NCBI GenBank assembly: GCA_937998875.1
Contig: CALLBO010000009.1
Location: 186,001-250,000, forward strand
Reading direction: 5' to 3'
Length of the DNA: 64,000 nucleotides
Source of the DNA: an uncultured Granulosicoccaceae bacterium
GTDB taxonomy: Bacteria > Pseudomonadota > Gammaproteobacteria > Granulosicoccales > Granulosicoccaceae
Part shown: positions 1-9,039 of the stretch, piece by piece
Numbering within the stretch: the first letter of the stretch is position 1
Layout of the letters: every line of letters begins with the position of its first letter
Translations under genes and position numbers: made by a program
The notes under the pieces: generated by a model
Told to the model about the DNA's origin: nothing
What the model saw: only the letters and a program-made list of their open reading frames with translations
Databases searched by the model: none

Positions 1-184
1 CCTCGTTCTGACTGCAACTCTTTCCAGTAACACCTATGGCCAGAAGACCAATCAAGCCGGCAGCGCCGTACTTCACTGATTTCCGGAGATTCGTCTCATC
101 CGGGAGCAGATGCCGGTCTCTTATGTCTTCCTTGTATACTGCATGCCCGTCATGCCTGTTGTTATCGTTTCTATTATCAACCAT
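1..184 (-). CDS. Hypothetical protein, 3' part outside the window
   Basis: An open frame on the minus strand starts with ATG at 184-182 and runs off the left edge after about 61 codons. The start is supported by a good Shine-Dalgarno (AAGGGGA) about 7 nt upstream and by a TATAAT box farther up (275-280). The visible residues are polar and charged (many Asp, Asn, Arg and His). They are followed near the edge by a short hydrophobic stretch around residues 44-55 (YGAAGLIGLLAIGV), possibly one membrane segment. I do not recognise a family. The gene is co-directional with the methyltransferase upstream. Confidence 0.6.
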   Translation of the reverse strand, partial: MVDNRNDNNRHDGHAVYKEDIRDRHLLPDETNLRKSVKYGAAGLIGLLAIGVTGKSCSQNE

Positions 185-274
185 GAAATGTTCCCCTTAA
201 AAAACTGTAGTCGGCAGGCACCGCTCACCGGGTAACTTTACGGTACCGGCGGCTTTCCCATTTGTCATCTACTC

Positions 275-280
275 ATTATA
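275..280 (-). promoter_or_regulatory. Possible -10 box for the edge gene
   Basis: Read on the minus strand this is a perfect TATAAT, 90 nt before the start codon at 184. No good -35 hexamer lies 16-18 bp upstream, so the call rests on the -10 alone. Confidence 0.35.
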
Positions 281-350
281 ACCCCATGTGTGCTCAGATT
301 GCCCAGAGAAGCGAAGTCAATTTTAGTAAACACCTTACATTGCCAGTCAC

Positions 351-1115
351 TTAACTCAGGCACTTTCTGATGCGGAATTTCTGCGCCGACCGGCGGCAAG
401 CCGGATACCCGGCGAGCAATCCATCCAGTGTCGTCCTCAGCGCAAGGCGGGAACCCCCGGCATTCAAATCAGCGGGCAGAAAAACACCAACGCAATTGCC
501 GTAGGACGGCAGGGTAAACCCATAACGGCAATCTTCCATCCCAGCGAGGGCTGACCGATAGGCAAATCCGCAATCACGAAACTGTGCCGGGTCTTCGAAA
601 TTTATAATCAATGCGCCGCCCGGGCGCAGCAATCCTTTTAATCGTTGGAACCAATAAGTTGACGCCTCAGCAACACGTACAGGCTCACCATCGGATTCGG
701 TGAACAAGTCTTCAATCACGATGTCGAAACCCTCGCCACGATAAGACTCTACCCAGTCAATCGCGTCTGCCGCAATCAGTTCAACATTGTGCTGCCTAAC
801 GCCGAAGTGCTGTCTGGCAATTTTTAGATGTATCGGGTCGAGCTCAACACCAATCAGCTTTTCAATTGGCAGAAAGGTCAGGTACTGCCGTATGACCGCA
901 CCACCGCCGACACCAAGTAGCAATACTCTTTTTACCGCACTATCCTGCAAAAACAAGGAAGGAATAAACAGCAAATCCCACACACCACCGGACAAAGGCC
1001 TGTTTTCATTCCATTGACTGTGAAAGACCTTATTTTTATACAACCTCACCGAGCCACCCGCAGACCTGACTTGATAGTGATCATCACCCTCGGTCGATTC
1101 CCAGATTATTGCCAC
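351..1115 (-). CDS. Spermidine synthase-like class I methyltransferase
   Basis: The protein has the Rossmann fold of the spermidine synthase/SAM-methyltransferase superfamily. The glycine-rich motif I is VLLLGVGGGAVIRQYL, followed by an acidic motif II (IGVELDP), a motif with AADAIDWV, and DIVIEDLF at the position of the catalytic Asp region. At about 254 residues it lacks the N-terminal beta-domain of true spermidine synthases, so polyamine synthesis is not assured. The frame is open up to a GTG at 1160, but GTG at 1115 (VAIIWESTEGDD) gives the usual family beginning and avoids overlap with the divergent methylthiotransferase. The small-molecule substrate is unknown. Confidence 0.75.
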   Translation of the reverse strand: MAIIWESTEGDDHYQVRSAGGSVRLYKNKVFHSQWNENRPLSGGVWDLLFIPSLFLQDSAVKRVLLLGVGGGAVIRQYLTFLPIEKLIGVELDPIHLKIARQHFGVRQHNVELIAADAIDWVESYRGEGFDIVIEDLFTESDGEPVRVAEASTYWFQRLKGLLRPGGALIINFEDPAQFRDCGFAYRSALAGMEDCRYGFTLPSYGNCVGVFLPADLNAGGSRLALRTTLDGLLAGYPACRRSAQKFRIRKCLS

Positions 1116-1227
1116 GGTCAGGCCACCCGAACAATTGACATCAATTGACCCATTTTGCACACACCACGTAACTTCAGTGACTCCGAGCTGCTACTATCGC
1201 ACAACCTCCACAAGCGCGACGTCACAA

Positions 1228-2511
1228 GTGAACATCCATCTTCGAGCACTCGGCTGCCGACTCAATGAAGCAGAACTAGAGAGCTGGGCACTTGAGTTCC
1301 GCAATGCCGGTCACCAGCTTGTCAACGATGCTGTGGATGCAGACGTCACTGTCGTCAACACCTGTGCGGTTACCCGCGAGGCAGTTCGCAAGTCACGCAA
1401 ACTGATCAACCGATTGAGACGCGAAAGTCCGTACGGCAAACTGGTAGTCAGTGGATGTGCCGTAGCAACAGGGGAGACAGGCGATGCCTCCGATCTTGGT
1501 ATTGACCTGATAATAGATAACAGCAAAAAGACCGAACTGGTTAAAACTGTTACCGATACTTTGCCAATCAGCATCATGCCCGAGGGCGCTACTCTGCCGG
1601 CAGAGTCCGCACTGTTTGCCAGAAATCGCCAACGGGCGTTTATAAAAATTCAGGATGGATGTCGTTACCGATGTACCTACTGCATTGTCACCATGGCACG
1701 TGGTGACGAGCAAAGCCGGCCGCTGAACGAAATTGTCGATGAAGTAAACCAGCTGCATGTAAATGGAGTTAAGGAGATAGTCCTGACCGGCGTGCATGTG
1801 GGTGGCTACGGTTCTGATATCCAAAGCAGTCTTGCAGAACTGGTCAACCAACTGCTCCGGGAAACAGACATACCACGCATTCGATTTGCATCTGTAGAAC
1901 CGTGGGATCTGGGTGACCGCTTTTTTACGCTGTTTGAAAACTCAAGACTAATGCCGCACATGCATCTGCCACTACAAAGCGGCTCTGACACTATACTGAG
2001 GCGTATGGCCAGGCGTTGTAAAACGTCTGAGTTCGCATCCCTGGTAGATCAAGCCAGAACTGCTGTGCCAGGTTTTAATATCACAACCGACATCATCGTT
2101 GGTTTTCCCGGTGAAACCAATGAGCTTTGGCGTGAGACCCTCGATTTTGTAGAAGCAACGAGCTTTGGTCACATTCATGTTTTCAGCTTCTCACCACGTG
2201 AGGGCACCAAGGCTGCAAATATGGATGCACAAGTTGAGAGCGATATAAAGAAACAACGCAGCGCAGAACTACGCAACATTGCCGCACGACAAAGACACGA
2301 AGCCATTGAACGGCAGATTGGAACTACCGCAAGCGTACTCTGGGAAGGTCACAACAGCAGTGACAATGATTCACAGGTATTCGGCTATACCGAAAACTAT
2401 ACCCGCGTTGCCACCTCTGCAAATCGGGCACCAGGCGCAGGTGGTATTGCCGCCTGTAAACTAGCAGGTGTCGAGCCACAGGGAAGCTATGCGCAAGCGG
2501 AACTGTTGTAG
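1228..2511 (+). CDS. mtaB: MtaB-type tRNA methylthiotransferase (radical SAM)
   Basis: This looks like the enzyme that converts t6A37 to ms2t6A37 in tRNAs reading ANN codons. It has the three N-terminal cysteines of the UPF0004 domain (LGCRLNEAE, NTCAVT, SGCAV) for one 4Fe-4S cluster. A central radical-SAM motif C-x3-C-x2-C (GCRYRCTYC) binds the second. The LGCRLN start is typical of MtaB rather than MiaB or RimO. GTG at 1228 is chosen because the family normally begins a few residues before LGCR. A TTG at 1135 would add 31 low-complexity residues and overlap the divergent gene. At about 427 aa the length is normal. It is transcribed divergently from the methyltransferase. Confidence 0.85.
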   Translation: MNIHLRALGCRLNEAELESWALEFRNAGHQLVNDAVDADVTVVNTCAVTREAVRKSRKLINRLRRESPYGKLVVSGCAVATGETGDASDLGIDLIIDNSKKTELVKTVTDTLPISIMPEGATLPAESALFARNRQRAFIKIQDGCRYRCTYCIVTMARGDEQSRPLNEIVDEVNQLHVNGVKEIVLTGVHVGGYGSDIQSSLAELVNQLLRETDIPRIRFASVEPWDLGDRFFTLFENSRLMPHMHLPLQSGSDTILRRMARRCKTSEFASLVDQARTAVPGFNITTDIIVGFPGETNELWRETLDFVEATSFGHIHVFSFSPREGTKAANMDAQVESDIKKQRSAELRNIAARQRHEAIERQIGTTASVLWEGHNSSDNDSQVFGYTENYTRVATSANRAPGAGGIAACKLAGVEPQGSYAQAELL

Positions 2512-2833
2512 CGAGCTATAAAGCTTGCTTTGCGATAAACAACGAAACACCGCCCGACAGTGGAACTCTCATCCAAGAACCCGTTCCAAGTCTGCACAAC
2601 CAGACTTGTTGGTGAGCAAACACCCTGTCCGGTCGGTTTCTCCCTGAACAAAAGCAGCCCGCGAACATTTGTGAAATTCACTGTGTGCAATTTCTACATT
2701 TCTGACTAAGCTGGTTTATACTTAGAGAGATCGAAACAACCTGCCGCGCAACAAACTCATCGATAACCGGCACATCTGTTGCGCCTCCACCTTTAAAAAC
2801 CCCACAGCCAAGCGCTAGCACTAAGAGGGCACC
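2512..2833 (+). other. Intergenic leader upstream of aceE
   Basis: This 322-nt stretch separates mtaB from aceE and holds no convincing gene. It contains the candidate aceE promoter (2693-2722) and a good ribosome-binding site (AAGAGG) just before the aceE ATG. I looked for a PdhR-like operator dyad but saw nothing I could support. Confidence 0.5.
2693..2722 (+). promoter_or_regulatory. Candidate promoter of the aceEF-lpd operon
   Basis: TCTACA (4/6 match to the -35 consensus) and TATACT (5/6 match to -10) are separated by 18 bp. They sit about 110 nt before the aceE start, which would give a short untranslated leader. Confidence 0.45.
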
Positions 2834-5491
2834 ATGCGAGAAACTCAGGATACCGATCCACAAGAAACCCGCGAGTGGCTCGACGCGCTGGATGCTGTGA
2901 TAGAACACGAGGGACCAGAGCGAGCGCACTACATTCTCGAAGCGCTGATCGACCAGTCACGTCGTTCCGGTGCGAACCTGCCCTACAGCGCTTCAACCGC
3001 GTACATCAACACCATTCCTCCGCATCTGGAAGCGACCAGCCCGGGTGACATGGAAATAGAGCATCAACTGCGCTCGATGATCCGCTGGAACGCCACTGCC
3101 ATGGTGCTGCGTGCTAATCGCGATGATTCAAACCTCGGCGGGCACATTTCAAGTTTTGCATCTGCTGCGACTCTGTATGACGTTGGCTTTAATCACTTCT
3201 TCCGTGCTCCAGGGCCTGACTCCGGTGGTGATTTGGTATTTATACAAGGTCATTCGGCACCGGGTATCTATGCCCGCGCTTATCTGGAAGGCAGGTTAAG
3301 TGAAGATGATCTGGACAAATTCCGCAGAGAGGTGGATGGGAACGGATTGTCTTCCTATCCGCACCCTTATTTAATGCCCGACTTCTGGCAGTTCCCGACG
3401 GTATCGATGGGCCTGACTTCCATCATGTCTATTTATCAAGCCAGGTTCATGAAATATCTGCACGATCGATCACTCACCAAAACTGATAATCGTCAGGTAT
3501 GGGCCTACATGGGTGACGGAGAGATGGATGAGCCGGAGTCACTCGGTGCGATTTCACTGGCAGGTAGAGAGAAACTCGATAACCTGACCTTTGTCATTAA
3601 CTGCAACCTGCAAAGACTGGATGGTCCGGTAAGAGGCAATAGTAAAATCATTCAGGAACTCGAAGGTGTGTTCCGTGGGGCTGGCTGGAATGTTATCAAA
3701 GTGATCTGGGGGTCTTATTGGGATCCGTTGTTAGCCAAAGACCACGACGGCAAGTTAAAGCAACTGATGATGGAAACGGTTGACGGTGAATACCAGAACT
3801 TTAAAGCCAAAGACGGTGCCTACACGCGCGAGAAGTTTTTCGGTAAGTATCCGGAAACTGCAAAAATGGTGGCCAAGTTATCCGATGAAGACATCTGGCG
3901 ATTAAACAGAGGGGGTCACGACCCGCATAAGATTTACGCAGCCTACGATGCCGCGACAAAACACAAAGACCAGCCAACTGTCATCTTGATGAAAACGGTT
4001 AAAGGTTACGGTATGGGTGAGTCCGGTGAAGGCACCAATTCAACTCACCAACAGAAAAAAATGGCGCTCGAATCACTGATGAATATGCGCGACCGGTTCA
4101 ACATACCTCTCAACGACGAGCAGGTTGAGAACCTGGAATACTGCAAACCTGAAGAGGGGAGCGATCTCGCCAAATACATGAAGGAGCGACGTGAAGCTCT
4201 CGGTGGTTACCTGCCTCAGAGACAAAAGTTTGCAGCCCCCATAGAAGTACCACCACTGTCTGTATTCGAGCCGCTGCTTAAAGACTCCGGCGATCGCGAG
4301 CTATCAACAACAATGGCATTCGTTCGTATGCTGACGATTCTCACCAGAGATAAAAAGATCGGCGACAACATTGTGCCAATCGTACCGGACGAAGCACGTA
4401 CCTTCGGTATGGACGGTATGTTTCGGCAACTGGGCATCTACTCATCGGTAGGCCAGCTTTATACCCCTGAAGATCGTGATCAGGTGATGTTTTACAAAGA
4501 AGACAAAACCGGTCAGATTCTCGAAGAAGGCATCACTGAAGCCGGTGCAATGTCTTCATGGATTGCTGCTGCAACCGCTTACAGCACGCATGGCGTGAAC
4601 ATGATTCCATTTTTTGTCTATTACTCTATGTTCGGCTTTCAGCGCATTGGTGATCTGGCATGGGCATCAGGCGATATGCGATCACGCGGCTTCATGATCG
4701 GTGGCACGGCAGGCCGCACCACGTTAAATGGCGAAGGCTTACAGCACGAAGACGGTCACAGCCATGTGCTCGCAAGCACGATTCCCAACTGCATCTGCTA
4801 TGACCCGTGTTACGCATACGAGATGGCTGTGATTATTCATGACGGCATGCGTCGCATGATGCAGAATCAGGAAGATGTTTTCTACTACATCACGGCGATG
4901 AATGAAAACTACCGCCAACCCGCCATGCCTGCCGGTATCGAAGAAGGCATTATCAAAGGCATGTATAAGTTAAACAGCACCGCTGCGGGTGCCGAACACA
5001 GAGTCAATCTCTTAGGCTCCGGTGTAATACTGCGCGAAGCAATAGCCGCCGCAGAAATGCTTGAGCAGGACTGGAACGTTGGTAGTGATATCTGGAGTGT
5101 CACCAGCTTTACCGAGTTGCGCCGCGATGGGCTGGCCGCTACACGCTGGAACAACCTGAATCCTGAAGCAAAGCAGAAAGTACCGTACGTCACTGAGCTA
5201 CTGAGTGAGTACCCGCACGCTGTGGTGGCGACCAGCGACTACATGAAAGCACTGTCGGACGGCTTACGAGAGTTTATCGACGTGCCTTTCAAAGTACTTG
5301 GCACAGATGGTTTCGGTCGTTCTGACACCCGCGAAAAGTTGCGCGATTTCTTTGAGGTGGATCGACGTTATGTTGTTGTCACTGCACTCAACGCATTAAG
5401 AGAGCAAGGCAGGATAGAAGCAAGCGTTGTCTCCGAAGCAATAAAGAAATACGGACTGAACCCTGACAAATCTAACCCTGTAACCAGCTAA
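2834..5491 (+). CDS. aceE: Pyruvate dehydrogenase E1 component, homodimeric type
   Basis: This is the thiamine-diphosphate enzyme that decarboxylates pyruvate and reductively acetylates the lipoyl domains of E2. The 885-aa length and gammaproteobacterial AceE landmarks are clear. They include SNLGGHISSFASAATLYDVGFNHFF near residue 100, the ThDP motif GDGEMDEPES ending NCNLQRLDGPV, and the C-terminal transketolase domain with GFGRSDTREKLRDFFEVD. It is first in the aceE-aceF-lpd operon, with 13 nt to aceF. The start is supported by AAGAGG. No key residue appears to be missing. Confidence 0.97.
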   Translation: MRETQDTDPQETREWLDALDAVIEHEGPERAHYILEALIDQSRRSGANLPYSASTAYINTIPPHLEATSPGDMEIEHQLRSMIRWNATAMVLRANRDDSNLGGHISSFASAATLYDVGFNHFFRAPGPDSGGDLVFIQGHSAPGIYARAYLEGRLSEDDLDKFRREVDGNGLSSYPHPYLMPDFWQFPTVSMGLTSIMSIYQARFMKYLHDRSLTKTDNRQVWAYMGDGEMDEPESLGAISLAGREKLDNLTFVINCNLQRLDGPVRGNSKIIQELEGVFRGAGWNVIKVIWGSYWDPLLAKDHDGKLKQLMMETVDGEYQNFKAKDGAYTREKFFGKYPETAKMVAKLSDEDIWRLNRGGHDPHKIYAAYDAATKHKDQPTVILMKTVKGYGMGESGEGTNSTHQQKKMALESLMNMRDRFNIPLNDEQVENLEYCKPEEGSDLAKYMKERREALGGYLPQRQKFAAPIEVPPLSVFEPLLKDSGDRELSTTMAFVRMLTILTRDKKIGDNIVPIVPDEARTFGMDGMFRQLGIYSSVGQLYTPEDRDQVMFYKEDKTGQILEEGITEAGAMSSWIAAATAYSTHGVNMIPFFVYYSMFGFQRIGDLAWASGDMRSRGFMIGGTAGRTTLNGEGLQHEDGHSHVLASTIPNCICYDPCYAYEMAVIIHDGMRRMMQNQEDVFYYITAMNENYRQPAMPAGIEEGIIKGMYKLNSTAAGAEHRVNLLGSGVILREAIAAAEMLEQDWNVGSDIWSVTSFTELRRDGLAATRWNNLNPEAKQKVPYVTELLSEYPHAVVATSDYMKALSDGLREFIDVPFKVLGTDGFGRSDTREKLRDFFEVDRRYVVVTALNALREQGRIEASVVSEAIKKYGLNPDKSNPVTS

Positions 5492-5504
5492 CGCGGAGAA
5501 GAAC

Positions 5505-7133
5505 ATGGCAACATCCATTGACATCCGCGTGCCGGATATTGGCGAGTACGATAGTGTTGAAGTTATCGAGGTGCTGGTAGAGACAGGCGATAGTGTCTCC
5601 ACTGAACAGTCACTGATTACACTCGAAAGTGACAAGGCGAGTATGGAGATTCCCTCGACACATGATGGCTCTGTTACCGAGCTCCTCGTGAAAGTCGGAG
5701 ACAAGATCTCAACAGGTGATGTCATTGCACGTTTGTCAGCCGAGGCTCAAACCGCAACAACAGCGACAGAAGCGCCTGCAACTTCTACTACTGCACCGAT
5801 TGCAACTGCAAGCAGTGAAAGCGATGCTCAATCACATAAAGTCGTCGTGCCGGAGATCGGCGATTTCGAAGCAATTGAAGTCATTGAGGTACTGGTAAGT
5901 GCCGGTGATACCGTCGAGCTGGATCAGTCACTGATCACACTCGAAAGCGATAAAGCGAGTATGGAAATACCGTCCACCGCTGCAGGCACAGTCACCTCAA
6001 TTGCAGTGTCTGTTGGCGACAAACTGTCGCACGGCGATCTTGTAGCAGAGATAACCGGTTCAGGCGTCAGCACAACCACAGCATCAGCACCTGCTGCTAA
6101 AGCTGAGTCAGAGACGACACCAGCACCCGTAGCCGAACAAGACCCAATACCACCCGCTGCTAATAAACCACAGCCAAAGTCTTCACCAACACAAAAGATT
6201 GCTGACGAATCCTATCGGCGCGCACATGCCAGCCCTGCTGTACGCAAGTTTGCACGTGAACTCGGTGTTGATCTAATGCTGGTCAACGGTAGTGGCCGCA
6301 AGAATCGCATCCTTAAAGATGACGTTCAGCAGTTTGTAAAAACAACCATGTCATCTGCTGCAAGCAACTATGGTGGCGCGGGCGGTACCGGTGCGGGCAT
6401 TCCGTCTATTCCAGAAGTTGATTTTACGAAGTTCGGTGAAGTTGAACGAGTCGAAATGTCTCGCATAAATGTACTGACTTCAGAGAACCTGCATCGCGCC
6501 TGGTTAAACCTGCCCATGGTGACGCATCACGACGATGCAGATATCACAGAACTTGAAGAGTTCAGACAGTCAATTAAGAAAGAAGCGGCTGATCAGGGCA
6601 TTAGAGTGACAGGCCTGGTGTTTCATATAAAAGCCCTGACTGCGGCGCTAAAACAATTTCCGCGCTTTAACTCTTCTCTTTCTTCAGACGGCCAGTCTCT
6701 TTTTTACAAGAAGTACTTCAATATCGGTATAGCTGTCGACACACCTAACGGACTGGTGGTGCCGGTACTAAAGGATACTGACAAAAAGAGCATCTATCAG
6801 CTTTCTGAAGAGATGACTGACTTAAGCAATCGCGCCCGTGAGAAGAAGTTAAAACCTTCAGAAATGCAGGGTGCAAGCATGACCATATCGAGCCTGGGTG
6901 GCATCGGTGGCAACGGCTTTACACCTATCGTTAACCCACCGGAAGTAGCCATCCTTGGCATCACCCGCGCAAAGATGCAGCCTGTCTGGGACGGTAGTGA
7001 GTTTAAACCACGACTGATGTGTCCGCTTGATCTTACTTATGATCACCGAGTAATAGACGGCGCAGACGGCGCACGTTTTATGACGCACTACTGCAAGGTG
7101 ATCAGCGATATTCGCAAGATTATGTTGTACTGA
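5505..7133 (+). CDS. aceF: Dihydrolipoyllysine acetyltransferase, pyruvate dehydrogenase E2
   Basis: E2 core enzyme that transfers acetyl groups from lipoyl-lysine to CoA. It has two N-terminal lipoyl domains (about residues 5-78 and 108-182), each with the [11 protein letters not shown] lipoylation motif. An Ala/Pro/Thr-rich linker, a peripheral subunit-binding domain (ASPAVRKFARELGVDL, about 243-278) and a C-terminal catalytic domain with the active-site DHRVIDGADGARF follow. The RBS GGAGAAG precedes the ATG by a few bases. At 542 aa it is a two-lipoyl form, one fewer than E. coli AceF. It lies between aceE and a lipoyl-bearing lpd. Confidence 0.97.
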   Translation: MATSIDIRVPDIGEYDSVEVIEVLVETGDSVSTEQSLITLESDKASMEIPSTHDGSVTELLVKVGDKISTGDVIARLSAEAQTATTATEAPATSTTAPIATASSESDAQSHKVVVPEIGDFEAIEVIEVLVSAGDTVELDQSLITLESDKASMEIPSTAAGTVTSIAVSVGDKLSHGDLVAEITGSGVSTTTASAPAAKAESETTPAPVAEQDPIPPAANKPQPKSSPTQKIADESYRRAHASPAVRKFARELGVDLMLVNGSGRKNRILKDDVQQFVKTTMSSAASNYGGAGGTGAGIPSIPEVDFTKFGEVERVEMSRINVLTSENLHRAWLNLPMVTHHDDADITELEEFRQSIKKEAADQGIRVTGLVFHIKALTAALKQFPRFNSSLSSDGQSLFYKKYFNIGIAVDTPNGLVVPVLKDTDKKSIYQLSEEMTDLSNRAREKKLKPSEMQGASMTISSLGGIGGNGFTPIVNPPEVAILGITRAKMQPVWDGSEFKPRLMCPLDLTYDHRVIDGADGARFMTHYCKVISDIRKIMLY

Positions 7134-7185
7134 TACCTACCGTTAAAAATATCGCTTTAAAAAACCCAAGACTCACGGAGACAGT

Positions 7186-8907
7186 GTGGATAATCCAGTA
7201 ACAGTTTCAGTTCCTGACATAGGTGACTTCGATGATGTCGAGATCATTGAGGTACTGGTACATGTCGGTGATAAAGTCGCCATCGACGACTCACTGATCA
7301 CTGTCGAGAGCGATAAAGCCAGCATGGAAATACCGGCACCTTTCGCCGGTGAAGTCACTGAAATTCTGGTCTCGGTTGGTGATCGAATATCAAAGGGTTC
7401 CCCGATAGCGGTGGTCACAGCAGAAGCTACCACTGAGACAACTACGCAAGAATCCATACCCGCTGCTGCCGCAAGCTCTGCTGCGACTATCAACAGTGGC
7501 GACTCCTACAACGTAGTTGTAATCGGCGCCGGGCCGGGTGGCTACACTGCCGCGTTCCGCGCTGCGGATCTTGGTTTATCAGTGCTACTGATTGAACGCT
7601 ACCCTGAACTTGGCGGCGTCTGTTTGAACGTTGGCTGCATACCATCCAAGGCTTTGCTTCATACCGCTCAGGTGATAAACGAAACCCGCGATATGGAAGA
7701 TCATGGCATTAGTTTCGGTGAGCCACAGATAAACCTCGACAAGCTGCGCGGTTTCAAGAACAAGGTTATCGGTCAACTCACCGGTGGCCTAAAAGGCCTC
7801 GCCAAACAACGCAAAGTTGAAGTACAAACAGGGATTGCAAACTTTGTCTCTTCTAATCAGCTGAGCATTGATAACAACGGCACAGTTACCACAATAAACT
7901 TTGACAACGCCATCATTGCAGCTGGTTCATCAGTCGTAAAACTGCCGGGCTTCCCGTATGACGATGATCGACTGATCGATTCAACCGGTGCTCTGGAACT
8001 ACAAGACATCCCGGAGCGTCTACTTGTAGTGGGTGGAGGCATAATCGGCCTTGAAATGAGCTGTGTCTATCAGGCACTGGGCTCAAGGATAACGGTAGTA
8101 GAATTATCCGACGGATTGATCCCCGGCTGTGATCGCGATCTTGTACGGCCGTTTCAAAAGCGGGTCTCAAAGCTCTTTGAAAACATCTTTACCAGCACTC
8201 GTGTAACCAAAATGGAATCTGCTGCAAAGGGAATAGAAGTCACTTTTGAAGGTGACAACGCTCCCCAGACAGATACTTTCGATAAGGTTCTACTCGCAAT
8301 CGGAAGGTTTCCGAATGGCAAATCTTTAAGTGCCGAGAATGCAGGCGTTGAAGTGGATGAACGCGGTTTTGTAAAAGTCGACAAGCAGCAACGCACCAAT
8401 GTCAGCAATATATACGCAATAGGTGACATCGTCGGCCAGCCGATGCTCGCCCACAAAGCCACCCATGAAGGAAAAGTGGCAGCCGAAGTCATTTCCGGTA
8501 AAAAGACATTCTTTGATGCGAAAACAATTCCGTCAGTGGCCTACACCGACCCTGAAATTGCATGGATGGGTCTCACAGAAACAGAAGCCAAAGAAAAAGG
8601 TATCCAATACGAGAAAGGCACTTTCCCGTGGGCTGCCAGCGGCCGTGCGCTGAGCATTGCAAGAACCGAAGGCCTGACCAAAGTACTACTTGATCCATCT
8701 TCTAAACGCATCCTCGGCGCAGGCATGGTTGGCACCAATGCAGGTGAGCTACTGGCTGAGGCGGTACTAGCGCTTGAGATGGGCGCAGATATAGAGGATG
8801 TCGCACTTACCGTACACCCTCATCCGACGCTTTCAGAGACTCTAAATTTCGCGTGTGAAGTTGCTGAAGGAACGTGCACCGATATCTACGCCCCAAAAAG
8901 CAAGTAA
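7186..8907 (+). CDS. lpd: Dihydrolipoyl dehydrogenase with an N-terminal lipoyl domain
   Basis: FAD disulfide reductase (E3) that re-oxidises dihydrolipoamide with NAD+. Residues about 4-77 form a lipoyl domain ([13 protein letters not shown]), followed by an Ala/Thr linker and the flavoprotein. The FAD motif is [17 protein letters not shown], the redox disulfide [13 protein letters not shown], the NAD site [11 protein letters not shown], and the C-terminal HPHPTLSE supplies the catalytic His-Glu pair. The start is GTG at 7186, with GGAG 5 nt upstream. E3 enzymes carrying their own lipoyl domain are known in several proteobacteria. The lipoyl domain closely resembles the two in AceF. Confidence 0.96.
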   Translation: MDNPVTVSVPDIGDFDDVEIIEVLVHVGDKVAIDDSLITVESDKASMEIPAPFAGEVTEILVSVGDRISKGSPIAVVTAEATTETTTQESIPAAAASSAATINSGDSYNVVVIGAGPGGYTAAFRAADLGLSVLLIERYPELGGVCLNVGCIPSKALLHTAQVINETRDMEDHGISFGEPQINLDKLRGFKNKVIGQLTGGLKGLAKQRKVEVQTGIANFVSSNQLSIDNNGTVTTINFDNAIIAAGSSVVKLPGFPYDDDRLIDSTGALELQDIPERLLVVGGGIIGLEMSCVYQALGSRITVVELSDGLIPGCDRDLVRPFQKRVSKLFENIFTSTRVTKMESAAKGIEVTFEGDNAPQTDTFDKVLLAIGRFPNGKSLSAENAGVEVDERGFVKVDKQQRTNVSNIYAIGDIVGQPMLAHKATHEGKVAAEVISGKKTFFDAKTIPSVAYTDPEIAWMGLTETEAKEKGIQYEKGTFPWAASGRALSIARTEGLTKVLLDPSSKRILGAGMVGTNAGELLAEAVLALEMGADIEDVALTVHPHPTLSETLNFACEVAEGTCTDIYAPKSK

Positions 8908-9039
8908 CAACCCGTTACTTAGCTTTTTGGCAGCCCGCAAATCGCATCGAACCGTTTTACCAATGCGCCAAACGAACTACAGCTTGTTCAGGTAGACTGA
9001 CTGCCATCCTCCACCCGACAGTACCCTGACGAGCGCTAA

